A stretch of DNA of 64,000 nucleotides, taken from Shewanella sp. GD04112 (GTDB lineage: Bacteria > Pseudomonadota > Gammaproteobacteria > Enterobacterales > Shewanellaceae). The stretch covers positions 2,542,001 to 2,606,000 of the forward strand of contig NZ_JAOEAL010000001.1 in NCBI RefSeq assembly GCF_029835735.1. The letters run 5' to 3'. Positions 27,661 to 36,593 of this stretch are shown here, piece after piece. The notes under the pieces were generated by a model, which did not search any database, was not told where the DNA came from, and worked only from the letters and a program-made list of their open reading frames with translations. How positions within the stretch are numbered: position 1 is the first letter of the stretch; the number at the start of each line of letters is the position of its first letter. Made by a program: the position numbers and the translations under genes.

Positions 27661-28299
27661 TTAAGAAGCCACGGGGACTGATACGCCCGCAGCCATGTAG
27701 GGGATCACTTTACGGATCACGGCTTCGATGTCGTTATGCTCACCAAATTCGGCCGCGGCAATATCATTGAGCGCATCGGCTGACGCCATGGTGAAAACAA
27801 TCGTGCCTAGGGTAAAGTGTAAGCGCCAAAACATTTCAGCAGGAGGAATATGCGGTGCACTGGCCGAAACAGCTTTTACAAAGGTGTCTAAATGCTGCCC
27901 ATAATGGGTGGTGATAAACCAACGCAGGTGCCCTTGGCTTTCAATGTAACCGCGACCGAGCAATTGTAGGAAAATTGTCGTGCCTTCGGTGCGCAGCTCG
28001 TTCAAATCCAATAATGGATCGACTAACGCAGAGAAAATCTCCTCTAACGAAGCCTGTGTTGGCGCAGTATGTAAACGTTTTATGGCCGTCGATGCGGCGG
28101 GCATAAACACGTCTAAATAGCGGGCTAACACGGCGCGGATTAACTCTTTTTTAGAGCCAAAGTGATAGTTCACCGAGGCTAAGTTAACCTCCGCCTTGCT
28201 CGTGATAAGTCGCAATGACGTCTCAGAAAACCCCCTTTCGGCAAATAGCTTCTCTGCGGCATCAAGTATTCTAGTTTTTGTATCGGATCGACTTGCCAT
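27661..28299 (-). CDS. psrA: TetR-family fatty-acid regulator, PsrA-like
   Basis: TetR-type repressor of fatty-acid degradation. From ATG 28299 it is 212 aa: an N-terminal helix-turn-helix (TKTRILDAAEKLFAERGFSETSLRLITSKAEVNLASVNYHFG split over residues 6-47) and a C-terminal ligand domain. The open frame extends 46 codons upstream, but that part has poor coding character and overlaps the operator-like palindrome. It is the promoter-proximal gene of psrA-fadE. In Shewanella PsrA controls fad genes in answer to acyl-CoA; the assignment rests on family and position. Confidence 0.85.
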   Translation of the reverse strand: MASRSDTKTRILDAAEKLFAERGFSETSLRLITSKAEVNLASVNYHFGSKKELIRAVLARYLDVFMPAASTAIKRLHTAPTQASLEEIFSALVDPLLDLNELRTEGTTIFLQLLGRGYIESQGHLRWFITTHYGQHLDTFVKAVSASAPHIPPAEMFWRLHFTLGTIVFTMASADALNDIAAAEFGEHNDIEAVIRKVIPYMAAGVSVPVAS

Positions 28300-28313
28300 T
28301 CCGTGACCTTGAA

Positions 28314-28340
28314 TTAATTTAAAACACTCGTTTAAATTAA
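28314..28340. promoter_or_regulatory. Long palindrome, probable PsrA operator
   Basis: Core AAAC-ACTC-GTTT (28322-28333) with arms extending to TTAATTT and AAATTAA, one base short of perfect over 27 bp. It starts 15 bp upstream of the psrA ATG. The PsrA consensus in Pseudomonas is of the (G/C)AAAC-N2-4-GTTT(G/C) form, which the core matches. Confidence 0.6.
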
Positions 28341-28517
28341 ACATTGGTATGGGAGTTGTCAAACGAAAAATGGCCAAATAAGCTGCGCCTTGCTGACATG
28401 GATTAACAGGCCACTCACATCCGTTGCAAAAAACCATGAAAAGTCATCAAGTCCTGTGCAAAAAACACTGTGCTTAGGTAGAATGCTTAACACAAAAACA
28501 ACAAAGGACTGCAATAC

Positions 28518-30377
28518 ATGGCTATTCTATTGAATCGTCCCACCACTCTTGCGCTCACCATAGCACTAACCTTAGGCCTAACCGCCTGTAATGATGCCCA
28601 AAGCAAGGCCGAAACCACTGCAGCACCTGCTGCAACTAATGCTGCGCCCGATAAAGCTCAGGCCATCGCCTTTATTCAAGATGCTGAAGCCCAGATGGCG
28701 CAGCTCTCTATCGAAGCGAATCGCGCCGAATGGATTTACAGTAACTTCATCACCGAAGATACCGCTGCACTTTCGGCCGCAGTCGGTGAAAAAGTCAGTG
28801 CCGCGTCGGTAAAATTTGCCACCGAAGCTGCCAAGTACGCCAATGTGGAACTCGATCCAGCCAATGCGCGCAAACTGAATATTCTGCGCAGCGCACTCGT
28901 GTTACCTGCGCCGCTTGATCCCGCCAAAAATGCTGAGCTGGCGCAAATCAGCTCCGAGCTCAATGGACTCTATGGTAAAGGCAAATACTGTTTCGCCGAT
29001 GGCAAGTGTATGACCCAGCCAGAGCTGTCGAGCCTGATGGCGGAATCGCGTGACCCAGCCAAACTGCTTGAGGCATGGAAAGGTTGGCGCGAAATTGCAA
29101 AACCGATGCGCCCACTATTTCAACGTGAAGTTGAACTCGCCAACGAAGGTGCAAAAGATCTAGGTTACGCTAACCTCTCTGAGTTATGGCGCAGCCAATA
29201 CGATATGAAACCCGATGAATTTTCACAGGAGTTAGATCGTTTATGGGGACAAGTTAAGCCCCTCTATGAATCCCTGCATTGTTACGTTCGCGGCGAGCTG
29301 AATAACGAATACGGTGATGCCATCGCGCCAAAAACCGGCCCTATTCCCGCACACTTACTGGGAAATATGTGGGCGCAGCAATGGGGCAATGTGTACGATC
29401 TCGTCGCCCCTGACGATGCCGATCCTGGCTATGATGTGACGGAATTGCTCGAGCAGAAGGGCTATGATGAACACAAGATGGTTAAACAGGCCGAAAGCTT
29501 TTTCACCTCGTTAGGCTTTGCGCCGCTGCCAGACAGTTTCTGGAGTCGCTCTTTATTCTTGCAACCCAAGGATCGTGATGTCGTTTGTCATGCCTCGGCG
29601 TGGGATTTGGATAACCTCGACGATATTCGCATCAAGATGTGTATCCAGAAAACCGCTGAAGACTTTACCGTTATTCACCACGAGCTTGGACACAACTTCT
29701 ATCAACGTGCCTATAAACAGCAGCCTTTCCTGTTTAAAAACAGTGCCAATGATGGTTTCCATGAGGCCATTGGTGACACGATCGCGCTATCTATTACCCC
29801 AAGCTATCTAAAACAGATTGGCTTGCTCGAAGATGTGCCCGATGCTTCTAAGGATATTGGCTTACTGCTGAAACAAGCTTTAGATAAAATCGCCTTCCTG
29901 CCCTTTGGTTTGATGATTGACCAGTGGCGCTGGAAAGTCTTTAGCGGTGAAATCACTCCAGCGCAGTATAACCAAGCCTGGTGGGAATTAAGAGAGAAAT
30001 ACCAAGGCGTTAAGGCGCCAACGGACCGCAGCGAAGCCGATTTTGATCCAGGTGCCAAGTACCATGTGCCCGGTAACGTGCCTTATACGCGCTACTTCCT
30101 CGCGCATATTCTGCAATTCCAGTTCCATAAGGCACTGTGTGATACCGCCGGCGATAAAGGACCTGTACACAGATGCAGTATTTATGGCAATCAAGCCGCT
30201 GGGGAAAAACTCAATAAAATGTTAGAGCTAGGTGCAAGTCAACCTTGGCCAGTTGCTTTAAAAGAAGTGACAGGTACTGAGGGAATGGATGCCAAAGCCG
30301 TACTCGATTATTTTGCGCCGCTTAAAACCTGGCTCGATGAGCAAAACACAGCGGCGAATCGTCAATGTGGTTGGTAA
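28518..30377 (+). CDS. M2-family peptidyl-dipeptidase (ACE-like), lipoprotein
   Basis: Zinc metallopeptidase of family M2, releasing dipeptides from C termini, probably in the periplasm. 619 aa begin with a signal peptide and lipobox LTAC (Cys24). The HExxH motif is H388-E-L-G-H392 and the third zinc ligand Glu416 is in EAIGD. The mature domain resembles a single ACE catalytic domain. It has an AAGGA ribosome-binding site, is divergent from psrA and is followed by a terminator. The substrate is unknown; peptide scavenging is the likely role. Confidence 0.92.
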   Translation: MAILLNRPTTLALTIALTLGLTACNDAQSKAETTAAPAATNAAPDKAQAIAFIQDAEAQMAQLSIEANRAEWIYSNFITEDTAALSAAVGEKVSAASVKFATEAAKYANVELDPANARKLNILRSALVLPAPLDPAKNAELAQISSELNGLYGKGKYCFADGKCMTQPELSSLMAESRDPAKLLEAWKGWREIAKPMRPLFQREVELANEGAKDLGYANLSELWRSQYDMKPDEFSQELDRLWGQVKPLYESLHCYVRGELNNEYGDAIAPKTGPIPAHLLGNMWAQQWGNVYDLVAPDDADPGYDVTELLEQKGYDEHKMVKQAESFFTSLGFAPLPDSFWSRSLFLQPKDRDVVCHASAWDLDNLDDIRIKMCIQKTAEDFTVIHHELGHNFYQRAYKQQPFLFKNSANDGFHEAIGDTIALSITPSYLKQIGLLEDVPDASKDIGLLLKQALDKIAFLPFGLMIDQWRWKVFSGEITPAQYNQAWWELREKYQGVKAPTDRSEADFDPGAKYHVPGNVPYTRYFLAHILQFQFHKALCDTAGDKGPVHRCSIYGNQAAGEKLNKMLELGASQPWPVALKEVTGTEGMDAKAVLDYFAPLKTWLDEQNTAANRQCGW

Positions 30378-30450
30378 TTAAAACCATGACGGAATGAAGC
30401 CTCTGACGTCAGTAACACCTAGGCTCTTAGGTGTGAAAATGTAACCGATA

Positions 30451-30477
30451 AAAATGCCCAACGATGTTGGGCATTTT
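30451..30477. terminator. Bidirectional terminator between M2 peptidase and smr genes
   Basis: An 11-bp perfect stem AAAATGCCCAA/TTGGGCATTTT with loop CGATG. Confidence 0.9.
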
Positions 30478-30546
30478 CTTTTAAGCTTCGGCATTAATAA
30501 CGAACGCGAGTAACAATCAGATAAAATCAATGCGTTCAGAAGCCTA

Positions 30547-31137
30547 TTAACGCCAACCCATTCCCTTACGATTTGCCTCTTTGTTCTCAATCTTAAGCTG
30601 TTCGGATTTAGTGAGCATCACATACAAGGCGCCCGTGCCGCCCTGCTCGGTTTTCGCCGAATGATAGGCCAGCACCATATCAAGTTGAGACAACCAATGG
30701 CAGACGGCAGATTTCAACAGACCAGCCACGGGTTTACTGTTATGACCCTTACCATGGATAAGCATGACGCAGCGTTCCCCATGGGCCTGCGCCGCTAACA
30801 GATAATTGAGCAACGCATCACGGGCCTGACTTAAACGGTAGGCATGTACATCTAATTCCATCTTAATGCTGTACTGCCCTAGCCTTAAGCGCTTAAACAC
30901 TGCCCCTTGCACCCCTTCGCGCTTAAAACTGGCAATATCATCGGGCGCTATTATCGGGATCAAACTCAAATCCAAGGGCATACAGGCTAAATAAGCCTCG
31001 CGTTGCAACGCATCACGGCGCTGAAGTTGCTCCTCCGTTAGTGCCTTAGGCTGCAAATTCACCGCTTTCACATCACCCTTAAGTGGCACAACCCCCGCCA
31101 TTTCTTCAAAAAACAGTGCTGATTCATCATCTAGCAT
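30547..31137 (-). CDS. Smr-domain protein (SmrA/YdaL-like)
   Basis: 196-aa protein with a C-terminal Smr (MutS2-related) domain, a small nuclease or nucleic-acid-binding fold. The key motif LIHGKGHNS and the preceding helix LDVHAYRLSQARDALLNYL are visible; the N-terminal half is charged and unstructured in look. Stand-alone Smr proteins act on RNA or DNA and some rescue collided ribosomes, but the role here is not known. ATG 31137 follows GGAGGAG by 6 nt and is preferred to the GTG at 31152. Confidence 0.85.
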   Translation of the reverse strand: MLDDESALFFEEMAGVVPLKGDVKAVNLQPKALTEEQLQRRDALQREAYLACMPLDLSLIPIIAPDDIASFKREGVQGAVFKRLRLGQYSIKMELDVHAYRLSQARDALLNYLLAAQAHGERCVMLIHGKGHNSKPVAGLLKSAVCHWLSQLDMVLAYHSAKTEQGGTGALYVMLTKSEQLKIENKEANRKGMGWR

Positions 31138-31269
31138 GGCAAGCTCCTCCACTCTTAACGCTCAGTGTGTACTTTTAGAACAGAAACACACTTTGTAAAC
31201 ATTCAACCCTTTAGTTCAGCGGGCACCTCCATTATAGTGGCGCCATGAATGCTTGATTAGAATAATGTA

Positions 31270-31848
31270 ATGAGATTTTTGCTGCTAGCCCTGATATGCC
31301 TATTGTCGCTTCCAAGTTTTGCAACTCCTGCAAAAGCCAAAACAACCATGACAACCGATCAGCTGATCAATGCTAATTATCCGCTGTTCACTAAAGCATT
31401 TACTGAGCTTGCCCCCGAAGTCACCGCAGAGATTTATGCGAAAGATGCAAGCTATCTCTCTGAAAGCCAAAGTAAAGAAATCTATTATGGCCGCGACAGT
31501 ATCGTTGCTATTTACCAACGTTTTTTCGATAAAATCCGCAATAAAAAGGCCCGTATCGATATCGATTTCCGGGTGCTCAACCGTAAGCTTTCGGGCAACA
31601 GCGCGTTCGACACTGGCTATTATTTAGTGCGTTTTTACCCCGCAGAAGAAACTGGCGAACCAGTGAGTGAATTTGCTGGCAAATTTGTGATTGGCACCCA
31701 AAAAGACTCTCAGCAGCGCTGGAACGTCACACTGGATATGAATAACCGTGCCGAACCCAGTTTCTATTTGAATGCCAAACCTGTACCCAATCTTTACTAT
31801 GGCCGCCAGTTCCCTCCATTACCGGACAGCCAAAAGAAAAAGCAGTAA
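31270..31848 (+). CDS. Secreted protein of unknown function, SnoaL/NTF2-like fold
   Basis: 192 aa with a cleavable signal peptide (MRFLLLALICLLSLPSFA, cut after about residue 18). The mature part resembles SnoaL/DUF4440-type cone domains: YGRDSIVAIYQRFFDKI, IDIDFRVLNRKL and a beta-rich FAGKFVIGTQ...WNVTLDMNNRAEPSF. Such proteins bind small molecules or are inactive isomerase relatives. It is probably periplasmic. ychJ follows 27 bp later on the same strand. No catalytic call is justified. Confidence 0.75.
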   Translation: MRFLLLALICLLSLPSFATPAKAKTTMTTDQLINANYPLFTKAFTELAPEVTAEIYAKDASYLSESQSKEIYYGRDSIVAIYQRFFDKIRNKKARIDIDFRVLNRKLSGNSAFDTGYYLVRFYPAEETGEPVSEFAGKFVIGTQKDSQQRWNVTLDMNNRAEPSFYLNAKPVPNLYYGRQFPPLPDSQKKKQ

Positions 31849-31875
31849 TCTATTATATTTTAAAGCATTACCATT

Positions 31876-32370
31876 ATGACACACGACAAAACCTGCCCTT
31901 GCGGCAGCCAAAAAATCTATCAAGATTGCTGTCAAATACTGCATCTAGGGCTCGATTCAGGAGCACAACTGGCGACGAGTTCTGAGCAATTAATGCGCTC
32001 TCGCTACTGCGCTTTTGTGTTGAAAAATTTTGATTACATTATCAAAACACACCATGCAGCTTACCTCGATGGCTTAACCCTTGAGCAGCTCCAACAAGGC
32101 CCTCATCCCCAATGGTTAGGGCTCGATGTATTATCCGCCAATGACACTACCCAGCCCGATGGCAGCAAGTTCGGTACTGTGACCTTTAAGGCCTGGTATA
32201 AAATGAGTGGCGAGATTGATGCCATTTACGAGCGCTCTGAGTTTATCTTCGAGCAAGGTCGTTGGTTTTACACTAAAGGCCATCAAATGCATGCCAAATT
32301 ACCGGGGCGCAATGATCCTTGCGTCTGCCACAGCGGTAAGAAGTTTAAGCAGTGCTGCATGAAGGGTTAA
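31876..32370 (+). CDS. ychJ: YchJ-family SEC-C motif protein (UPF0225)
   Basis: 164-aa cytoplasmic protein of the UPF0225 family. It has a SEC-C zinc-binding motif at each end: CPCGSQKIYQDCC near residue 7 and DPCVCHSGKKFKQCC at the C terminus. Between them is a compact NTF2-like domain (SSEQLMRSRYCAFVLKNFDYII, VTFKAWYK). SEC-C motifs mediate protein contacts in SecA; the role of YchJ is not established. It follows the secreted protein gene and ends at a terminator. Confidence 0.93.
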   Translation: MTHDKTCPCGSQKIYQDCCQILHLGLDSGAQLATSSEQLMRSRYCAFVLKNFDYIIKTHHAAYLDGLTLEQLQQGPHPQWLGLDVLSANDTTQPDGSKFGTVTFKAWYKMSGEIDAIYERSEFIFEQGRWFYTKGHQMHAKLPGRNDPCVCHSGKKFKQCCMKG

Positions 32371-32387
32371 CCTAGTCCACAGATAAC

Positions 32388-32413
32388 AAAAGGCAATCGA
32401 TTGATTGCCTTTT
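32388..32413. terminator. Bidirectional terminator after ychJ
   Basis: An 11-bp perfect stem AAAAGGCAATC/GATTGCCTTTT with a GATT loop between convergent genes. Confidence 0.9.
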
Positions 32414-32447
32414 GTTTTTATATCTCCTGTACGACTAATCTGAATGG

Positions 32448-34631
32448 TTAATGCGTGACAAGATTAGGTTCTTTTGCCGCCAATAAGAATTGCGCAAATT
32501 CGGGCTCTCGCAACGCAGGACTGTATAAATACCCCTGCGCCTGATGGCAAAAACTCTTGGCTAAAAACGCCTCCTGCTCGGCGGTTTCAACCCCTTCGGC
32601 GGTCAAGGAAATATTAAGCGCGCTTGCCATCGCAATAATGGCCGAGACGATTTCTTGGCTTTCGCGGCTAATGGTGAGATCGGAGATAAAGGAGCGGTCG
32701 ATTTTTAACTTACTGATCGGGAATTGTTTAAGATAGCGCATCGAGCTGTAGCCCGTACCAAAGTCATCGATGGCCAGCCCCACACCCAGCTCTGCCAATT
32801 CCTGACATAAGAGCGTGGCATGGCGAATGTCACCCATTAATTCCGTCTCGGTGATCTCAAGGATCAGGGTTTTAGGCTTTAAACGATAGCGCGTCAGCAG
32901 TTGCCAGACTTGCTCATACAGGTTTCCGCTAAAAAACTGCCGCGCCGACACGTTAACATGCATGCTTAAATCGGCATTATGGTGTTGCCATATATTCAAT
33001 TGTCGGCACGCGGCCTCAAGCACCCAGCTGCCAATGGCGTTGATCATCCCAGATTGCTCGGCAATATCGATAAAGGCGCCGGGATACAGCACACCTTTTT
33101 TCGGGTGATGCCAACGGATCAAGGCTTCGGCACCGATATAGGTTTTCTGCTCCAGATCCCGTAAGGGCTGATAATAGAGTTCGAATTGACGGCCGCGAAT
33201 GGCGCTATGCAAATCACGCTCGATTTGCGCATCTTCCTTAAAGGCGCTGAGCAAGGTGCTGTTAAACACTTGAATAGCTGTACCCTTTTTCTTCTTCGCG
33301 TATTGCACCGCAATATCGGCGCAGGTCAGCGGCGCGAACAGATTGGCCACCGAGGCGATATCGACAACCGCTAGTGCAGGTTTAGGTTCGATTTGCTCAC
33401 GACCGATTAAAATCGGCATGGCTAAATGCTGATATAGACGGGTACTGAAATAATCCAGATCGTAAACCGCGTTATCATCGGTGAGCAACACGGCAAACTC
33501 GTCGCTACCGACGCGGGCAATTTCGGTTGCCTTATTAATTTCAGAAAAATGTTTTAAGCGCCGGCCAATTTCAATCAGCAAGCTGTCGCCATTTTCGTGA
33601 CCATAGGTATCGTTGAAACGCTTAAAGGCGACTAAATCGACCAACAGCAATAATCCATTGGTGGTGCGCTCCAATACGCGATTGAAGTGACTACGATTAT
33701 TCAGCCCAGTGAGGCTACAACGCCAGGCTAAACGCTCAAGCTCCGCCTTATAGTTGTGCTCATCTGTGCTTTCTTCGCCGGAGACTAAGGCGTAATGATT
33801 GCCGCGATCGGTGATAAATTGGCTGACCACATACTTGAGCCAGTAGCGACTGCCATCGGCTCGATTAAATTGCACTTCGCCTTTAGCCTGCTCGCCTCTG
33901 AAAATTTTAGCCAAGGTCTGCTCGGCTAATTCACTGTGCTGCTTAAAGAAACTTAACTCGCGTAAATTAGTGCCTATGCTTTTTTCACGCGCTAAGCCAG
34001 TGATCTCCTCGTGGGCTTGATTCACGTATTCCACTTTTTCGGTGTGCAGGTTAATCAGCATGCTCATTTGACGAGACTGCTCGGTGGCACAGCGAAACAG
34101 GCTTAAGCGCTCTTCTTTATCATAGGTATGTTTGGTGGCCAGCGTGAGGGCCAGTTGATCGGCCATTTGGCAGGCAAGGTGAATTTCGCTGTCGTGCCAA
34201 TGGTGAGTCAGTTGCGCTCGCTCAAGGCAAAGCACGCCTTCGAGATGGCCATTAATGCGAATGCCAATCTCGAGACTAGATAAAATTTGCCGAGGGATAA
34301 AATAGTTATCGACTAACTCAGTCAAGCGCGGATCGATAAGCGTATTACTCGCATCGATATGGCGATGATTTTTGAGTTCATCTAAATAGCGTGGCAGCGT
34401 CTGCAACTGCGAAGGACGATGAGTGTCTTGTAGGGCCATAGCGCCAAATTGCGCTACCAGGGATTGGCTCGATTGATCGGCGGAAAAAATCCATACCGAC
34501 ACCAGAGAAACGGCTAAATTTTGGCAAAGTAGCTCAGTGGCTAACTCTGCGGTCTTAGTAAAATCACCCTGCTGTTTAGCCGTGGAATGCACTAAAGACT
34601 CTAATAAATGCTGATGCTGACGTCGCTTCAC
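32448..34631 (-). CDS. GAF-PAS-GGDEF-EAL cyclic-di-GMP signalling protein
   Basis: Cytosolic c-di-GMP protein of about 727 aa from GTG 34631 (AGGGA at 5 nt); the frame is open to GTG 34685. Order: GAF-like sensor (about 10-165), PAS (about 180-290), GGDEF (about 300-450) and EAL (about 465-715). The GGDEF signature is GSDEF (375-379), with Ser for the second Gly, so cyclase activity is doubtful. The EAL domain has EAL (502-504), VNVSARQF, DDFGTGYSS and AEGVET, so it is probably an active phosphodiesterase. No TM segment. The likely role is a sensory c-di-GMP hydrolase. Confidence 0.88.
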   Translation of the reverse strand: MKRRQHQHLLESLVHSTAKQQGDFTKTAELATELLCQNLAVSLVSVWIFSADQSSQSLVAQFGAMALQDTHRPSQLQTLPRYLDELKNHRHIDASNTLIDPRLTELVDNYFIPRQILSSLEIGIRINGHLEGVLCLERAQLTHHWHDSEIHLACQMADQLALTLATKHTYDKEERLSLFRCATEQSRQMSMLINLHTEKVEYVNQAHEEITGLAREKSIGTNLRELSFFKQHSELAEQTLAKIFRGEQAKGEVQFNRADGSRYWLKYVVSQFITDRGNHYALVSGEESTDEHNYKAELERLAWRCSLTGLNNRSHFNRVLERTTNGLLLLVDLVAFKRFNDTYGHENGDSLLIEIGRRLKHFSEINKATEIARVGSDEFAVLLTDDNAVYDLDYFSTRLYQHLAMPILIGREQIEPKPALAVVDIASVANLFAPLTCADIAVQYAKKKKGTAIQVFNSTLLSAFKEDAQIERDLHSAIRGRQFELYYQPLRDLEQKTYIGAEALIRWHHPKKGVLYPGAFIDIAEQSGMINAIGSWVLEAACRQLNIWQHHNADLSMHVNVSARQFFSGNLYEQVWQLLTRYRLKPKTLILEITETELMGDIRHATLLCQELAELGVGLAIDDFGTGYSSMRYLKQFPISKLKIDRSFISDLTISRESQEIVSAIIAMASALNISLTAEGVETAEQEAFLAKSFCHQAQGYLYSPALREPEFAQFLLAAKEPNLVTH

Positions 34632-34819
34632 TCTGATCCCTACAAAACTTCGTGTTGGGTAAAACGGTACTGCTGCGACTAACACACTAAAGAAGCGTGT
34701 TAATAGAGCCTATTTATCTTTATTTTTGTTGATGCAGATTACACTATCTACATTTAAAACAGCAACATCGGCCACACTTTATTACAAATTAACGCTAACG
34801 GACTTCACGGTCGCTTGCA

Positions 34820-35107
34820 TCATAGGCCATTCTCTAATTGGAAAATCATTTTCTCGACACTCACATCGAAGACCAGCTTGAGGGTAACACCCGCTTCATC
34901 CTGCACAATATTCCCTTGGGTTTGGCTAAAACGCGCTTGAGCCCGCTCCAACATCTTAGTCGCTTCGACCTCAGCCTCTGCACACGCGAAGGATAACTCC
35001 AGCACTGTATCCTGCTCATCAATCACAGCGCCAATATCCACAAAACTGCCGCAATCGGTGCAAGTGTCGTTCACGGTAGCCGCTTGTCCTGCAATGATAC
35101 CTTTCAT
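34820..35107 (-). CDS. DUF406 / YfcZ-family protein
   Basis: 95-aa small acidic protein matching the YfcZ/YiiS (DUF406) family: TCTDCGSFVDIGAVIDE near the N terminus with two cysteines, then a helix and a C-terminal beta hairpin VTLKLVFDVSVEKMIFQLE. Function is unknown in all members. A good GAGAGG ribosome-binding site precedes the ATG. In E. coli the family sits by the fatty-acid gene fadL; here it stands between the GGDEF/EAL gene and the VC2046/SO_2500 gene. Confidence 0.85.
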   Translation of the reverse strand: MKGIIAGQAATVNDTCTDCGSFVDIGAVIDEQDTVLELSFACAEAEVEATKMLERAQARFSQTQGNIVQDEAGVTLKLVFDVSVEKMIFQLENGL

Positions 35108-35318
35108 CTGTTTTTCCTCTCTAATCGCTGTAAGGGTGATGCATCAACTTAAACCAGCATCATTAACGCCTTATTATAGGTAACAGTGGCGGCAGAGACT
35201 CAGCTTTAGCTCACGCTTATTATTGTGCATCGACACAGTTGACGGCTATTTGGCCAACAAGTTCCTTTAATCCCTAGCATTGCTTTAAAAGACAGAATCT
35301 TGCTTAACAGCCCGATAG

Positions 35319-35370
35319 CGACTTGGAGGCAAGACGACTTGGAGGCAAGACGACTTGGAGGCAAGACGAC
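35319..35370. repeat. Three tandem 16-bp repeats
   Basis: CGACTTGGAGGCAAGA three times exactly (35319, 35335, 35351) plus CGAC, ending 8 bp before the stop codon of the minus-strand gene that follows. Confidence 0.9.
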
Positions 35371-35377
35371 ATACAGG

Positions 35378-35866
35378 CTAGGCGCTGGCCAATAACGGCA
35401 CTAAGTTACGTTGAATCGCCAGTTGATCGGCAAAATGCATGACGTCCATTTTCGGGGAGGGTAACTGGCCACGTTGGCGCAGACGTGTGGTGAGATCGCA
35501 ATTGCTTAAGGCTTCGGCCATTGCGATAGGCTCACCACCGCGGATCACTAATGCCTCTGGGCGCAATGCCTGTTGCAGTTGAAACGCCCTCGCCCCTTGC
35601 TCAGCAAAAACAGCACTATTGTCGGTAACCTTGTTATCCGTCGATAAATCCGCCACAAGCGCTTGCTTGGGGGGTAACTCGAACTGACGTTGTAATTTTT
35701 CTGCATTATCGAGTTCTTTTTGCCATTGAAACTGCGCCATGTCTCTCGCGTCTGCAGACAATAGCGACAGCAACAGGGCGAACTCTCCTCGCCTGTTGTG
35801 TTCGATTGCCGCATTTAAGCGGGAGCCAATTTGGGCTTCGTTGATTAAAGGAACATCGATCTGCAT
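35378..35866 (-). CDS. VC2046/SO_2500-family protein of unknown function
   Basis: 162-aa cytoplasmic protein, mostly helical with Gln/Ala/Leu-rich segments (NEAQIGSRLNAAIEHNRRGEFALLLSLL). It resembles the conserved hypothetical family named after VC2046 and SO_2500, restricted to Vibrio and Shewanella relatives. No catalytic motif or membrane segment is visible. The start has a weak ribosome-binding site inside an A/T run. The tRNA-Tyr cluster is divergent from it. Confidence 0.75.
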   Translation of the reverse strand: MQIDVPLINEAQIGSRLNAAIEHNRRGEFALLLSLLSADARDMAQFQWQKELDNAEKLQRQFELPPKQALVADLSTDNKVTDNSAVFAEQGARAFQLQQALRPEALVIRGGEPIAMAEALSNCDLTTRLRQRGQLPSPKMDVMHFADQLAIQRNLVPLLASA

Positions 35867-35947
35867 AAAAAAACATCATTAAAACAACTCGTTGTTAGTT
35901 AATCGACCAGTTGAACCAGAACTTTAGGAAAATTTTCATATTTAGAC

Positions 35948-35976
35948 TTTACATGCCAAACGTTTCTGACTACTAT
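35948..35976 (+). promoter_or_regulatory. Sigma-70 promoter of the tRNA-Tyr cluster
   Basis: TTTACA (35948-35953), 17-bp spacer, TACTAT (35971-35976), then a GC-rich discriminator GGCGGCCGC typical of stringently controlled stable-RNA promoters; the first tRNA begins 16 bp downstream. Confidence 0.75.
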
Positions 35977-35991
35977 GGCGGCCGCAATTGA

Positions 35992-36076
35992 GGAGGGGTT
36001 CCCGAGTGGCCAAAGGGATCAGACTGTAAATCTGACGGCTCCGCCTTCGAAGGTTCGAATCCTTCTCCCTCCACCA
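35992..36076 (+). tRNA. tRNA-Tyr (GUA), copy 1
   Basis: 85-nt class II tRNA: acceptor GGAGGGG pairs with the CCCTCC side, anticodon loop CTGTAAATC gives GUA, a long variable arm, T-loop GGTTCGAATCC, and an encoded CCA end. Confidence 0.97.
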
Positions 36077-36115
36077 TTTGCACTAACAATTAGCGATGCT
36101 ATAAAAGATACTCGT

Positions 36116-36200
36116 GGAGGGGTTCCCGAGTGGCCAAAGGGATCAGACTGTAAATCTGACGGCTCCGCCTTCGAAGGTTCGAATCCTTCTCCCTCCACCA
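36116..36200 (+). tRNA. tRNA-Tyr (GUA), copy 2
   Basis: Identical 85-nt sequence to copy 1, 39 bp downstream, with encoded CCA. It is most likely processed from the same precursor. Confidence 0.97.
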
Positions 36201-36330
36201 CTTTTATCTTATGTGGTTCGTCAATCGTTAGTCTGTTGTACACTTGCTTTACCCTTAAATCCGGCCAAGATTTAAGATAACTTTTAAATCAGACTCGATG
36301 AGTCAGACTTAAAAGTTGAAGAAAATATGT

Positions 36331-36415
36331 GGAGGGGTTCCCGAGTGGCCAAAGGGATCAGACTGTAAATCTGACGGCTCCGCCTTCGAAGGTTCGAATC
36401 CTTCTCCCTCCACCA
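36331..36415 (+). tRNA. tRNA-Tyr (GUA), copy 3
   Basis: Identical 85-nt sequence to copies 1 and 2, separated from copy 2 by a 130-bp spacer that shares no obvious sequence with the first spacer. Confidence 0.97.
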
Positions 36416-36540
36416 CTTCTTTCTCATCCCACTCTTTATGCCGCTTTATTTCCCAGTTTTTTTCTAGCACTCCAGCTTATCCAAAATTATTTTTATCGCT
36501 TACTTAAAACAATTGTCTTTAATCCATAGATTTTGCTGAT

Positions 36541-36565
36541 AAAAAACGCCCCATTCGGAGCGTTA
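36541..36565 (-). terminator. Rho-independent terminator of queE
   Basis: On the minus strand, stem AACGCTCC/GGGGCGTT with loop GAAT followed by TTTTT, about 30 bp after the queE stop. Confidence 0.75.
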
Positions 36566-36593
36566 GAGAAGAGTACATAGCGCTAAGTGGCGA

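Noticed and set aside
28300..28437. Longer N terminus of the TetR-type regulator
   Set aside because: The extra codons cover the operator-like palindrome, are Cys/Pro-rich and lie ahead of the normal MASRSDTKT start.
35975..36529. Several open frames across the tRNA-Tyr genes on both strands
   Set aside because: They are translations of the identical tRNA sequences and have no ribosome-binding sites.
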